A DNA stretch of 64,000 nucleotides from Halopseudomonas oceani. GTDB taxonomy: Bacteria > Pseudomonadota > Gammaproteobacteria > Pseudomonadales > Pseudomonadaceae. How positions within the stretch are numbered: position 1 is the stretch's first letter; every line of letters begins with the position of its first letter. Where the stretch lies: contig NZ_PPSK01000019.1 of the NCBI RefSeq assembly GCF_002903165.1, forward strand, positions 1 through 64,000, read 5' to 3'. Below are positions 20,302-28,435 of the stretch, one piece after another. The position numbers and the translations under genes were made by a program. Under the pieces are notes generated by a model that was given only the letters and a program-made list of their open reading frames with translations, had not been told where the DNA came from and searched no databases.

Positions 20302-20790
20302 ATGGCCAGAGGCGTCAACAAGGTAATTTTGATCGGTAATGTCGGTGGTGATCCGGAAGTGCGCTACCTGCCCAACGGCAATGCAGTCGCCAACGTCACT
20401 CTGGCGACCTCAGACAGCTGGAAAGACAAGCAGACCGGCCAGATGCAGGAGCGTACCGAATGGCACCGTGTGGTGTTCTTTGGTCGTATCGCCGAGGTGG
20501 TTGGCGAGTACGCGCGCAAGGGCTCCAAGCTCTACGTCGAAGGTCGCCTGCAGACCCGCGAATGGGAGAAGGACGGCGTCAAGCGTTACACCACCGAGGT
20601 TGTTGTTGATATGGGTGGCCAGATGCAGCTGCTGGACAGCCGTCAGGCTGGTGGTGGTGAGCAAGGCATGGGGCAGTCCCGTCCGCAACGCCCCGCTGCT
20701 CAGCCGCAGGCTGCCGCGCAACCGCAGCAGGCAGCGCCGCAGCAGTCGGCGCCGGATTACGACAGCTTTGATGATGACATTCCTTTCTAG
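20302..20790 (+). CDS. ssb: Single-stranded DNA-binding protein
   Basis: 162 residues from ATG 20302 ([22 protein letters not shown]), with AGGAG upstream. The OB fold covers about 1-110, followed by a Gln/Ala/Pro-rich linker, and the protein ends in the acidic tip DDDIPF that recruits repair and replication proteins. It works with UvrA and many other genome maintenance proteins; the neighbouring uvrA is transcribed divergently. Confidence 0.98.
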   Translation: MARGVNKVILIGNVGGDPEVRYLPNGNAVANVTLATSDSWKDKQTGQMQERTEWHRVVFFGRIAEVVGEYARKGSKLYVEGRLQTREWEKDGVKRYTTEVVVDMGGQMQLLDSRQAGGGEQGMGQSRPQRPAAQPQAAAQPQQAAPQQSAPDYDSFDDDIPF

Positions 20791-20836
20791 AATGTAGCTG
20801 TCGCCGCGACCCGGCATGACCTAGGATCCTGGTATC

Positions 20837-20857
20837 CCCGGTCTGCCGGGTTTTTTT
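20837..20857 (+). terminator. Terminator after ssb
   Basis: CCCGG (20837-20841) pairs with CCGGG (20846-20850) around TCTG and is followed by seven T. The stem is short but pure G-C, enough for an intrinsic terminator. Confidence 0.7.
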
Positions 20858-20924
20858 ATGGCTCGTGAAAGCTCCTGTGTCGCTGTTGATGCCGGGCAGC
20901 GGGTTACAGCACAAGGGTATCAAG

Positions 20925-21602
20925 ATGTCAGAGGTGTACTTCGTTCGTCACGGTCAGGCTTCATTTGGCAGCGACAACTACGATCAGCTGTCCGGAAAGG
21001 GGCACCAGCAGGCGCGTATGCTGGGCGAGTACTTTGCTACCCAGCAGCTGCAGTTTGACCATATTCTGACTGGAGATATGGTTCGCCATCGTGAAACCGC
21101 GGAGGGGATTTGCGCGGGGATGGGGATCGAGGCCGCCAATTTTCAGGTATTTCCCGAGCTGAACGAGTTCGACTTTCATTCTATTCTGCACGCCTTTCTC
21201 GCCCAGCACCCGGAGCAGGCATTGCCGGACAAACCCTCCGTGGCCGATTTCTTCAAGCGCTTGAAGCAGGGGATCGTGCTCTGGTCGGAAGGGGCGCTGC
21301 AGGGCGATCTGCCGGAAACCTGGGCCAGCTTCGAAGACCGTATCCTCACCGTGCGAGAGCACATAATGCAAAACTTCAAGGGCAGCAAGGTTCTGGCAGT
21401 CAGTTCCGGCGGAGCGATTGCCATGCTGGTGCGTCAGCTGCTTGAGGCGCCCAGCCGCACCATGGTTGAGCTGAATCTGCAGACGCGCAATACCGGGATC
21501 ATTCAGTGTGTTTTCAATCAGCACAACATGCGGCTGAGCAGCTTCAACAGCATCCCGCACCTGGATGGGCTGCAGCACCGTGATCTGATTACCTATACCT
21601 GA
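20925..21602 (+). CDS. Histidine phosphatase family protein
   Basis: 225 residues starting MSEVYFVRHGQASFGSDNYDQLS, with AAGGG upstream; a longer reading from 20865 has no ribosome-binding site. The RHG motif at residues 8-10 holds the catalytic His that is phosphorylated in this superfamily (phosphoglycerate mutase-like and broad-range phosphatases). A second conserved region, VLAVSSGGAIAMLV near residues 155-170, has Ser-Ser-Gly where many members have a His (SHGG). That substitution makes the precise activity uncertain. Substrate unknown. Confidence 0.85.
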   Translation: MSEVYFVRHGQASFGSDNYDQLSGKGHQQARMLGEYFATQQLQFDHILTGDMVRHRETAEGICAGMGIEAANFQVFPELNEFDFHSILHAFLAQHPEQALPDKPSVADFFKRLKQGIVLWSEGALQGDLPETWASFEDRILTVREHIMQNFKGSKVLAVSSGGAIAMLVRQLLEAPSRTMVELNLQTRNTGIIQCVFNQHNMRLSSFNSIPHLDGLQHRDLITYT

Positions 21603-21751
21603 AGTTTGTTGCCGCTTCGTTCGCCGGTCTGTGGCGGCCAGTACAGCTGCCAATGAAGGCGTGGCGGCGAACGGCGGTTTTACTGGTGCAATTCGCAGAG
21701 GATGGGTGGAATTAGTCAGTGCTTCCCCTAACTCGACAGGTGACGTAATCG

Positions 21752-21784
21752 ACCCGAGCCTGCACAATACAGGCTGTCTCGGGT
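21752..21784. other. Imperfect hairpin in the gap before the RmlD-like gene
   Basis: ACCCGAGCCTG and CAGGCT-GT-CTCGGGT form a long stem with a small bulge. It lies in a 207-base gap without a gene. No T-run follows on either strand, so a terminator is not supported; it may be a leader structure of the gene at 21810. Confidence 0.4.
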
Positions 21785-21809
21785 AATCAGGTTTAAGGGT
21801 CATCAAAGC

Positions 21810-22679
21810 ATGCGGATGCGGGTGTTGCTGCTGGGCAAGTCGTCACTCCTTGGACGCGCACTGAACGTGCAGGCGGCAGCGGAAGATATCGAATTCCTGA
21901 CACTGGATGATGAACCCGCGCAGTGGCAGCCCGAAGAGATCGCTGGTTGGCTTGAATACTTGAGCCCGGATGCGGTTGTCGATCTGTCCTTTTATCATCA
22001 GCAGTTTCAAGTGCTGGCGCCTGCTGCCGAGGCGCTGGCGCAGCATACCCGGTTCGCTGAGCAACTGATTGCCGAGTGCAGGCAGCGTGACCTGTTGCTG
22101 TGCATGCTGTCCAACACCCGCGTTTTTGATGGCAGCAAGGGACAGCCTTATACCGAGAAGGACCCGCTGCAGCCGATTGGTCTGCACGGTGAGCAGCAGG
22201 CTGCGCTTGATACCCTGCTTGAGCAGCGTTGTCGCCGTCATCTGCTGCTGCGTTTCAGCTGGGTTCTGGATGCCTCGGAAGGCGGGATGCTGCAGCGCCT
22301 GGTCAGCCAGTTATGCAGTGAGCAGACCGTGGTGCTGGCAGAGGAGTGGCGGGGCAATCCGACCACGGTGGCGGATGCCGCGCGAGTGGTGTTGAGTGCG
22401 CTGAAACAGCTGGATTGCAACGCTGAACTCTACGGTTGTTACCATTACGCCAGCGGTGAAATGGCCAGCTGGATCAGCTTTGCCCGGACGCTGGCGCAGG
22501 AGCTGGTTTCCTGCGGACAGATCGAGCGTGAGCCCGGCATCGAGCCGGTCGCCTTTGAAACGCAGCCTGCGGCTGCACTGGAGCCGCGCAATGCGGTACT
22601 CAGCGGACGCCGGCTGCTCTACACCTTTGGTATCAAACCACGCACTTGGCGTATCGGCCTACCCGAATTGCTTAACTAA
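21810..22679 (+). CDS. RmlD-like sugar-nucleotide-binding family protein with a degenerate active site
   Basis: 289 residues resembling dTDP-4-dehydrorhamnose reductase: an N-terminal Rossmann start (VLLLGKSSLLGRAL), SNTRVFDG at 101-108 in place of the usual STDYVFDG, and a C-terminal region with WRGNPTTVADAARVVLSAL. In the reductase the catalytic YxxxK lies in a YG(E/R)(S/T)K segment; the aligned segment here is HGEQQ, giving His126 and Gln130 instead of Tyr and Lys. The protein may bind a nucleotide sugar without reducing it, or do something else. AAGGGT precedes the ATG. It is not next to other rml genes. Confidence 0.75.
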   Translation: MRMRVLLLGKSSLLGRALNVQAAAEDIEFLTLDDEPAQWQPEEIAGWLEYLSPDAVVDLSFYHQQFQVLAPAAEALAQHTRFAEQLIAECRQRDLLLCMLSNTRVFDGSKGQPYTEKDPLQPIGLHGEQQAALDTLLEQRCRRHLLLRFSWVLDASEGGMLQRLVSQLCSEQTVVLAEEWRGNPTTVADAARVVLSALKQLDCNAELYGCYHYASGEMASWISFARTLAQELVSCGQIEREPGIEPVAFETQPAAALEPRNAVLSGRRLLYTFGIKPRTWRIGLPELLN

Positions 22680-22711
22680 AAAAGCCCTGAGATCACGGAG
22701 GATCCCAGGGC
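22678..22711 (-). terminator. Terminator of the OmpW/OprG gene
   Basis: Read on the - strand, GCCCTGGGATC pairs with GATCTCAGGGC (one mismatch) across 22684-22711 and is followed by six T (22683-22678). It lies just past the stop of the convergent + strand gene. Confidence 0.75.
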
Positions 22712-22745
22712 GAAGTGCAGCCGTGAGTGAGATTGAGATCGGGGC

Positions 22746-23441
22746 TTAGAACTTGTAGCCCAGGCCAACCATGTAAACGAAGGGATCGACATCAACGTCA
22801 ACGTTGAGTCGGCCAACCCCAGCCAGATTGGTGTGGCCAGTGGTTTCGATGTCGATATAACGAGCCTGGGCGTTCAGCATGACCTTGTCAGTCAGCATGT
22901 AGTCAAAGCCAAGCTGTGCCGCGAGGCCCCAAGAGTTGTCAAGGCTAAGGCTGTTGAAGCCTTTTGCTTTCGCAGAGCTGCTAACTTCCTCATCGAAGAA
23001 CCAAGTGAAGTTAACGCCAGCACCAACATAGGGTTGGAATGCCGAGCTGCTGGCCATCGGATACCATACCGCGCTCAGCGTCGGCGGCAGGTGTTTGATG
23101 GAACCCAGTTTTCCGTTCAGTGCAGGGGCTCCTGCTGGTGAGCCGGCAACGCCGACATCATGGCTGAAGGGAGTTGCTGCAAGCAGTTCAACACCGACGT
23201 GGTCGGTCAGCATATACGCGAAGTTCAGGCCGAGCTGAGTATCGCTGTCGAGGGTAGCATTGCCGCCCAGATTAGCGCCGCCCAGCTTGATGCCGGAACT
23301 GTCTTCATGCGGGTCAACGGTGACCGCGCCAGCGCGAACGATGATGTCACCTGCTTGGTGGGCCTGAGCGGTAACCGAAACGGCCAGCAGTGCAGGGGCA
23401 AAAAGGGCTGCAAGGCCAAGACGGGATGCGAAAGCTGACAT
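22746..23441 (-). CDS. oprG: OmpW/OprG family outer membrane protein
   Basis: 231 residues with a signal peptide (MSAFASRLGLAALFAPALLAVSVTAQA, cut before HQAGD). The family is an 8-stranded beta-barrel that passes small hydrophobic molecules; the N-terminal GDIIVRAGAVTVDP and the C-terminal MVGLGYKF with final Phe are typical. The start at 23441 is supported by AGGAGA. OmpW in E. coli and OprG in P. aeruginosa are controlled by FNR/Anr, and a matching site is present upstream (23501-23514). Whether it is the strict orthologue of OprG was not tested. Confidence 0.9.
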   Translation of the reverse strand: MSAFASRLGLAALFAPALLAVSVTAQAHQAGDIIVRAGAVTVDPHEDSSGIKLGGANLGGNATLDSDTQLGLNFAYMLTDHVGVELLAATPFSHDVGVAGSPAGAPALNGKLGSIKHLPPTLSAVWYPMASSSAFQPYVGAGVNFTWFFDEEVSSSAKAKGFNSLSLDNSWGLAAQLGFDYMLTDKVMLNAQARYIDIETTGHTNLAGVGRLNVDVDVDPFVYMVGLGYKF

Positions 23442-23472
23442 GTTCTGTCTCCTAGTGTGTTGGACAGGTGTC

Positions 23473-23514
23473 ACTTTACGAGCGAGGCTGCAGCGGTCTA
23501 TTGATCTGGAGCAA
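23473..23514 (-). promoter_or_regulatory. Anr/FNR-dependent promoter of oprG
   Basis: TTGATCTGGAGCAA (23501-23514) matches the FNR/Anr consensus TTGAT-N4-ATCAA at nine of ten fixed bases. On the - strand TAAAGT (23478-23473) is a -10 element. If transcription starts at 23466, the site is centred at exactly -41.5, the class II activator position, and the leader is about 25 bases. This geometry makes oxygen-limited induction likely. Confidence 0.7.
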
Positions 23515-23569
23515 GTTGCTGGTCTGAACGGGTGCGGCAGGCTGACGCAGCATTGCATAGTCGTCATGG

Positions 23570-23598
23570 TTGCTCGCGGACGGCGCAGCAAAGACAAT
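23570..23598 (+). promoter_or_regulatory. Possible sigma-70 promoter of the TonB2-type operon
   Basis: TTGCTC (23570-23575) and GACAAT (23593-23598) are 17 bases apart and would start transcription about 44 bases before the DUF3450 gene. No Fur box is apparent in the interval, which is unusual if the operon serves iron uptake. Confidence 0.4.
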
Positions 23599-23648
23599 GT
23601 CGCTCCTATGTCTGGCTGGCGCTGCCAGCGCGTGTTGAGGGGAGAGGG

Positions 23649-24410
23649 ATGAAATCAGTATGGCTGACGGTACTGTTGCTGCTGCCATTGAGTCTGCAGG
23701 CCGAGCAATTGCTGGAGCAGGCGCAGCAACAGAGCGAGGCGCTGACCAGCGAAGCGGTGGCAGCACAGCAGCGCATTGACCTGCTCGACGATGCCACCCG
23801 CGCGGCGCTCACCGAATACCGGCAGGCCAGCACGCAGGCAGAGGCGCTGACCGAATACAGCGAGCGGATGCAGCAGTTGGTCCAGACCCAGGCGGCCGAG
23901 ATCGCCAGTCTGCAACAACAGATTGACAGCGTTGCCGACACCCAGCGCGAGATGGTGCCGCTGATTCGGCGCATGATCGAGTCGTTGGATGCCTTTGTTG
24001 CACTGGATCTGCCTTTCCTGCTGGAAGAGCGCGAGGAGCGGATCGCCCGTTTGCAAGCGTTGCTGGTTGAGCCGGAGGTCAGCGTTGCCGAGTTGTATCG
24101 CCGGGTCCTGGAGGCCTACCAGATCGAGAGTGATTACGGCCGCACGCTGGAGGCCTGGCGCGGCCCGTTGGGCGAAGGCGAGCAACAACGGGTCGTCGAG
24201 TTCCTGCGTGTTGGTAGGCTGATGCTGTTCTACCAAAGCCTGGACGGGCAGCAGCAGGGTTATTGGGACACCGCCCAGGGGCAGTGGCAGGCGCTGCCCT
24301 CCAGCTACCGGCGGGCGCTGGATCAGGGCATGGCGATTGCCCGCAATGAGCAGACGCCGCAGTTGTTGCGCTTGCCGATGCCCGTGGTCAGTGCGGAGGT
24401 GACGCCATGA
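23649..24410 (+). CDS. DUF3450 periplasmic coiled-coil protein of the TonB2-type operon
   Basis: 253 residues: a signal peptide (MKSVWLTVLLLLPLSLQA), then a long Gln/Glu/Ala-rich coiled coil (about 20-110) and an alpha-helical C-terminal half. This is the DUF3450 family, found at the head of TonB2/TtpC operons in Vibrio and related marine bacteria. GGGGAGAGGG just before the ATG is a strong ribosome-binding site. The stop overlaps the next start (ATGA), so the proteins are probably made in fixed ratio. Its exact role is unknown; a periplasmic partner of the TtpC extension is a reasonable inference. Confidence 0.88.
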   Translation: MKSVWLTVLLLLPLSLQAEQLLEQAQQQSEALTSEAVAAQQRIDLLDDATRAALTEYRQASTQAEALTEYSERMQQLVQTQAAEIASLQQQIDSVADTQREMVPLIRRMIESLDAFVALDLPFLLEEREERIARLQALLVEPEVSVAELYRRVLEAYQIESDYGRTLEAWRGPLGEGEQQRVVEFLRVGRLMLFYQSLDGQQQGYWDTAQGQWQALPSSYRRALDQGMAIARNEQTPQLLRLPMPVVSAEVTP

Positions 24411-25747
24411 AGTGGATTATTCCACTGCTGATCTGTGCGATCGCGCCGCTGGCACAGGCACAGACGCTGAACAAGGAAGCGCTGCTGCAGAGCATTCGTG
24501 ATACCCGCAATGCCGAGCAGGCGGCGATGCAGGCGCGTGAGCAACAATTCCTGCGCGAGCGTGATCAGCAACAACAGCGGCTGGCGCAGGCCCGTACACG
24601 ACTGGCACGGGCGCAGGCCAGAGCAGACCAGCTGGACGCGCAGTTCAAGGCTCAGGGTGACCAGTTGGCCGCATTGAGAGAAGAGCTGACGCAGCGCAGC
24701 GGCAATCTTGGGGAGCTGTTTGGGGTCGTCCGTCAGGGAGCTGGTGATACCCTCGGGCAGTGGCAGGACTCGCAGCTTAACCGTCGTTATCCCGAGCGGC
24801 GCGACGAACTGGAAGCGCTGGCGCAAAGCAGCAGAATTCCCAGCGTCGAGACGCTGGAGCAGTTCTGGTATCGGTTGCAGCAGGACATAACCGCCAGTGG
24901 CGAGGTGGCGCAGATCAGTGCGCCTGTGGTTGATCGCCAGGGCCTCAGCACCGCGATGCCGGTGGTGCTGGTCGGCCCCTTCGTTGCCCTTGCCGAGCCG
25001 GGGTATCTGCTTTATCAGCCTGACAGCAACAGCCTGGAGTTGGCCGCTCGCCAGCCGGGCAGTAGCGGGCTGGTCGGCGACTTTCTCGCGCCGCGTGAGG
25101 CACCTGCCGATCTTTTGGTCGACCCCGCTGGTGGACAGGTCATCGCGCAACTGCAGCGCACGCCGGATCTGCTGACCCGGCTGTCTCAGGGCGGCATCGT
25201 TGGCTATGTGATTGTCGCGCTGGGTGTGTTGGGTGTACTGCTGGCGCTGGCACGACTGGTTTGGCTGCAGCGGGTGCAGCGCGGTGTGGATCGTCAGATC
25301 GACGACCTCAACGCGCTGCGCAGCGACAACCCGCTGGGGCGGGTGCTGAGCGTGATCGGCAGCAAGCCGCGGCTGGAGGAACTGGACACCCTCGAACTCA
25401 AGCTGGATGAGGCCATTCTGCGCGAAACGCCGGCGCTGGAGCGCTGGCAGGGACTGGTCAAACTGCTCGCCGCAGTTGCGCCGCTGCTCGGGCTGTTAGG
25501 TACCGTGACCGGTATGATTGCGACCTTTCAGGCGATTACCCAGTACGGCAGTGGCGACCCGAAGCTGATGGCAGACGGTATTTCGCAGGCGCTGGTAACC
25601 ACCGTTCTGGGGCTGCTGGCGGCGATTCCGCTGCTGTTTCTGCACAGCCTGGTCGCGGCGCGCAGTAAGGCGCTGATTCAGTTGCTGGAGCAGCAGAGTG
25701 CAGGGTTGATCGCGCTGCATCTGGGTGGCGGAGAGTCGCGTGACTGA
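24407..25747 (+). CDS. ttpC: TtpC-like MotA/TolQ/ExbB proton channel protein with periplasmic extension
   Basis: 446 residues. A signal peptide (MKWIIPLLICAIAPLAQA) is followed by a coiled coil (about 25-110), a periplasmic domain, a transmembrane segment near 265-288 (GGIVGYVIVALGVLGVLLALARLVWL) and the C-terminal ExbB/TolQ channel region with two further segments (LLAAVAPLLGLLGTVTGMIATF and VTTVLGLLAAIPLLF). It is thus an ExbB with a large N-terminal extension, as in TtpC of the Vibrio TonB2 system, where it is needed beside ExbB2-ExbD2-TonB2. The gene symbol is given by analogy. Confidence 0.85.
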   Translation: MKWIIPLLICAIAPLAQAQTLNKEALLQSIRDTRNAEQAAMQAREQQFLRERDQQQQRLAQARTRLARAQARADQLDAQFKAQGDQLAALREELTQRSGNLGELFGVVRQGAGDTLGQWQDSQLNRRYPERRDELEALAQSSRIPSVETLEQFWYRLQQDITASGEVAQISAPVVDRQGLSTAMPVVLVGPFVALAEPGYLLYQPDSNSLELAARQPGSSGLVGDFLAPREAPADLLVDPAGGQVIAQLQRTPDLLTRLSQGGIVGYVIVALGVLGVLLALARLVWLQRVQRGVDRQIDDLNALRSDNPLGRVLSVIGSKPRLEELDTLELKLDEAILRETPALERWQGLVKLLAAVAPLLGLLGTVTGMIATFQAITQYGSGDPKLMADGISQALVTTVLGLLAAIPLLFLHSLVAARSKALIQLLEQQSAGLIALHLGGGESRD

Positions 25748-26255
25748 TCTGCTTTGGCGCCTGCTGGCGTTTCTCGACAGCGGCGGCTGGGTGCTGTGGA
25801 CCATTCTGGGGGCCACTGTACTGCTGTGGACGTTGATGCTGGAGCGACTGTGGTATCTCGCGCTGGTGTTCCCGCAGCAGGCGCAGGCGTTGCAGCAGCG
25901 TTGGCTGGCGCGCGGTGAACGCCGCAGCAGTGCTGCACGCCATATTCGTACTGCCTGGCTGGCACAGGCGCAGGCGCAGCTGGCGCGTTTCATGCCGCTG
26001 GTACGGGTGCTGATTGCGCTGTGTCCACTGCTCGGGTTGCTGGGCACGGTCAGCGGCATGATTCAGGTGTTTGATGTGATGTCGATCAGCGGGAATGGCA
26101 ACCCGCGGGCGATGGCCGCCGGCGTGTCGCGCGCGACAGTCCCGACCATGGCCGGTATGGTGATCGCGATCAGCGGTCTGTTTTGTCTGGCGCGGCTGGA
26201 TCAGCAGGCGCGAAGGGCGCTGCAGCGCCTGTCCGATCGTCTGCAGCAGGATTAG
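25740..26255 (+). CDS. exbB: ExbB-type proton channel subunit (GTG start)
   Basis: 171 residues from GTG 25740, which overlaps the ttpC end by 8 bases and has GGAGAG just upstream; GTG 25725 is an alternative adding five residues. Three transmembrane segments are seen: WVLWTILGATVLLWTLMLERLWYL, VLIALCPLLGLLGTVSGMIQVF and VPTMAGMVIAISGLFCLARL. The short form matches ExbB2. It forms the proton channel with ExbD that energises TonB. Confidence 0.9.
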   Translation: MTDLLWRLLAFLDSGGWVLWTILGATVLLWTLMLERLWYLALVFPQQAQALQQRWLARGERRSSAARHIRTAWLAQAQAQLARFMPLVRVLIALCPLLGLLGTVSGMIQVFDVMSISGNGNPRAMAAGVSRATVPTMAGMVIAISGLFCLARLDQQARRALQRLSDRLQQD

Positions 26256-26265
26256 GAGAGCACCG

Positions 26266-26676
26266 ATGCGCATGCGCAGACATCACGCTGGTAGCGACGA
26301 GGAAGCGGGTATCGACCTGACGCCGATGCTCGACATCGTTTTTATCATGCTTATCTTCTTTATTGTGACCAGTTCCTTTGTGCGCGAAGCCGGTATCGAC
26401 GTGTTGCGCCCGAGTGCTGACAGCGCGGTGAGCAAGCCGCGAGCGAGCATTCTTATTGCTGTCAGCGCGGATGGTGAGATCTGGATGGATGGTAAGGCTA
26501 TTGATATCCGTGCTGTACGTGCAGCCGTCGAGCGTATGCGTGTCGATCAGCCGGACAGTACCGTTGTAGTGCAGGCCGACCGTGATGCGCGCACCGGATT
26601 GGTGGTGCGCGTGATGGATCAGGCCAAGCTGGCTGGCATCGAGGATGTGGCGCTGGCGGCGACGGCGGGGCCGTGA
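26266..26676 (+). CDS. exbD: ExbD-type biopolymer transport protein
   Basis: 136 residues with a short basic cytoplasmic start, a single transmembrane helix (IDLTPMLDIVFIMLIFFIVTSSF) and a periplasmic domain. Asp23 in LTPMLD corresponds to the proton-carrying Asp25 of E. coli ExbD. TAGGAG precedes the ATG, and the TGA overlaps the tonB ATG. Confidence 0.95.
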   Translation: MRMRRHHAGSDEEAGIDLTPMLDIVFIMLIFFIVTSSFVREAGIDVLRPSADSAVSKPRASILIAVSADGEIWMDGKAIDIRAVRAAVERMRVDQPDSTVVVQADRDARTGLVVRVMDQAKLAGIEDVALAATAGP

Positions 26677-27368
26677 TGCGGCTGCTGGGCAGTTTTTTTC
26701 TGGCCCTGCTGGTGGCGTTGGCGCTGTTCGGTCTGATGCTGGCGCTGGTGATGCCGCCAGAGCGGGTCGAGCAGCCCGAGCGCGAGGTGCTGCGTATCGG
26801 GGTTACCCGTAGCGTGGCCGACACCCCCAGCGAGCGTAACCAGCCACAGCAGGCGCCGGAGCGTCCGACTCCGCCACAACGGCCGCGAGTGCAGCCACCG
26901 ACGCCTGTTGCCCCGCCATTGCCAACGCCGACGTTGAAGATTGAAGTCCCGCAACTGCAAAGCGATCTCACGACCAGTGCCGCCCCAGCGCAACCGGTGC
27001 TGGAACCCGCTGCGGTGGCCGCCGCGCCGAGTGAAGCGAGCAGCAATTCGGCGCATCAGGCTGCAGCGCACGGTGCCCCCGAGAGTGATGCACAAGAGCT
27101 GGTAGCGCTGAATCTGGTCGAGCCGGAGTACCCGGAGCGGGCGCAAAGGGCAGGTATCGAGGGAGCGGTTACTCTGCAGTTTGTGGTGAACGCCGAGGGG
27201 CGTGTCGAGAATATCAGAGTGCTGAGTTCCGAGCCGCCCGGTGTGTTTGACCGCGCTGCCCGCAGAGCGGTCAGCCGCAGCCGATTTGTGCCTCGGCAGG
27301 AAAACGGTATCGCGGTCGCGCGGGAGGCAACCAAGGAGTTCCAATTCGTTCTTCCGGGGCGGCACTGA
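26676..27368 (+). CDS. tonB: TonB energy transducer
   Basis: 230 residues from ATG 26676, which shares a base with the exbD stop. An N-terminal transmembrane anchor (LLGSFFLALLVALALFGLMLALVM), a Pro-rich periplasmic spacer (about 50-95, with PTPPQRPRVQPPTPVAPPLP) and a TonB C-terminal domain (EPEYPERAQRAGIEGAVTLQFVVNAEGRVENIRV) are clear. It transmits energy to TonB-dependent receptors such as the btuB product at 56448. The spacer is short, as in TonB2 proteins. Confidence 0.93.
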   Translation: MRLLGSFFLALLVALALFGLMLALVMPPERVEQPEREVLRIGVTRSVADTPSERNQPQQAPERPTPPQRPRVQPPTPVAPPLPTPTLKIEVPQLQSDLTTSAAPAQPVLEPAAVAAAPSEASSNSAHQAAAHGAPESDAQELVALNLVEPEYPERAQRAGIEGAVTLQFVVNAEGRVENIRVLSSEPPGVFDRAARRAVSRSRFVPRQENGIAVAREATKEFQFVLPGRH

Positions 27369-28435
27369 TGCGCGCCTGGATTTTCAGCTGTTTGCTGCTG
27401 GCGGCGCCGGTGTTGGCCGAGCAGATCGACCCGAGGGTCTACAGGGCGCTGGATGATGTACGGGCGGCCGAGCAGGGTGGTGATCAGGCTGCCGCTCGCC
27501 TGCAGCTACAGGCGGCATTGCCGGCGAGCGCCGAGGGTAGTCTGGAGCGTGCGCTGTTACAGCAGCGATTGGCCTACATGGCGATTGATGCCGGTGATGC
27601 CGAACATGCGATTCACTGGTTGCGCGAGTCGCTCAATCAGCACGCGCTGGGCGCTGAGGTTGAAGCGCAGGATCGGGCCAACCTGGCCCGTTTACTGATG
27701 CAACAGCAGCGTTACCGGCAGGCCGTCATGGAGCTGGAGCAACTGCCGACAAGCGATGCCAGCCGCGAGTTGCTGGTCCAGGCCTACCGCGAGCTGGGTG
27801 AGTTCAGCAAGGCCCTGCCGCTGGCCGAACAGGTGGTGCGCCGGCGCCCGGAGGCCGGGGATATCTGGTATCAGTTGCTGGTCGGCATGAACTACGAAAT
27901 CAAGCGCTACTCTGAGGCCGCGCGCTGGCAGCAGGTATTGCTGACCCGCGCGCCGGACAATCGGGCCAATTGGCGTCAACTGGCCAGTCTGCAGAGCTTG
28001 GCCGGTCAGCAGGCCAAGGCGGCGGCGACCATGCGGCTGGCACAGCTGGCGGGTGTCGGGCTGACGCCCGGCGATATGGAAACACTGGTCGCGCTGCATA
28101 CCCGTGCGGGCGCACCCTGGCAAGCAGCCCGCCTGCTTGAGCAGTTGTTGAGTGATCGCCTGCTGGACAGCACGCTCGAGCGTCAACGTCAGTTGGCCCA
28201 GTTGTGGCAAGCGGCGCGGGATTATCCGCAGGCCCTGCAGCTTTGGCTGCGGGTGGCGGCGGCTTCAGGGCAATCGGCGGACCGCCTGCAGGTGGCCTGG
28301 TTGCAGTATCAGCAAGAGCAGTGGCAGGCGTTGCAGGCTACCTTGCGAGGGTTCCAGCCATCCGGAACGGTACAGCGCAATCAGGTCAACCTGCTTCGCA
28401 CGCTGGCGGAGCAGGCGCTGGAAGTTGCTCAGTAG
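27368..28435 (+). CDS. TPR-repeat periplasmic protein ending the TonB2-type operon
   Basis: 355 residues: a signal peptide (MRAWIFSCLLLAAPVLA), then helix-pair repeats throughout, rich in Ala, Leu, Gln and Arg, of the tetratricopeptide type (for example AEHAIHWLRESLNQHALGAEVEAQDRANLARLL). A TPR protein closes the TonB2 operon in Vibrio too. It probably acts as a periplasmic scaffold; the partner is not known. One-base overlap with tonB (TGATG). It converges on the DUF3299 gene with a 7-base overlap of the 3' ends. Confidence 0.85.
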   Translation: MRAWIFSCLLLAAPVLAEQIDPRVYRALDDVRAAEQGGDQAAARLQLQAALPASAEGSLERALLQQRLAYMAIDAGDAEHAIHWLRESLNQHALGAEVEAQDRANLARLLMQQQRYRQAVMELEQLPTSDASRELLVQAYRELGEFSKALPLAEQVVRRRPEAGDIWYQLLVGMNYEIKRYSEAARWQQVLLTRAPDNRANWRQLASLQSLAGQQAKAAATMRLAQLAGVGLTPGDMETLVALHTRAGAPWQAARLLEQLLSDRLLDSTLERQRQLAQLWQAARDYPQALQLWLRVAAASGQSADRLQVAWLQYQQEQWQALQATLRGFQPSGTVQRNQVNLLRTLAEQALEVAQ

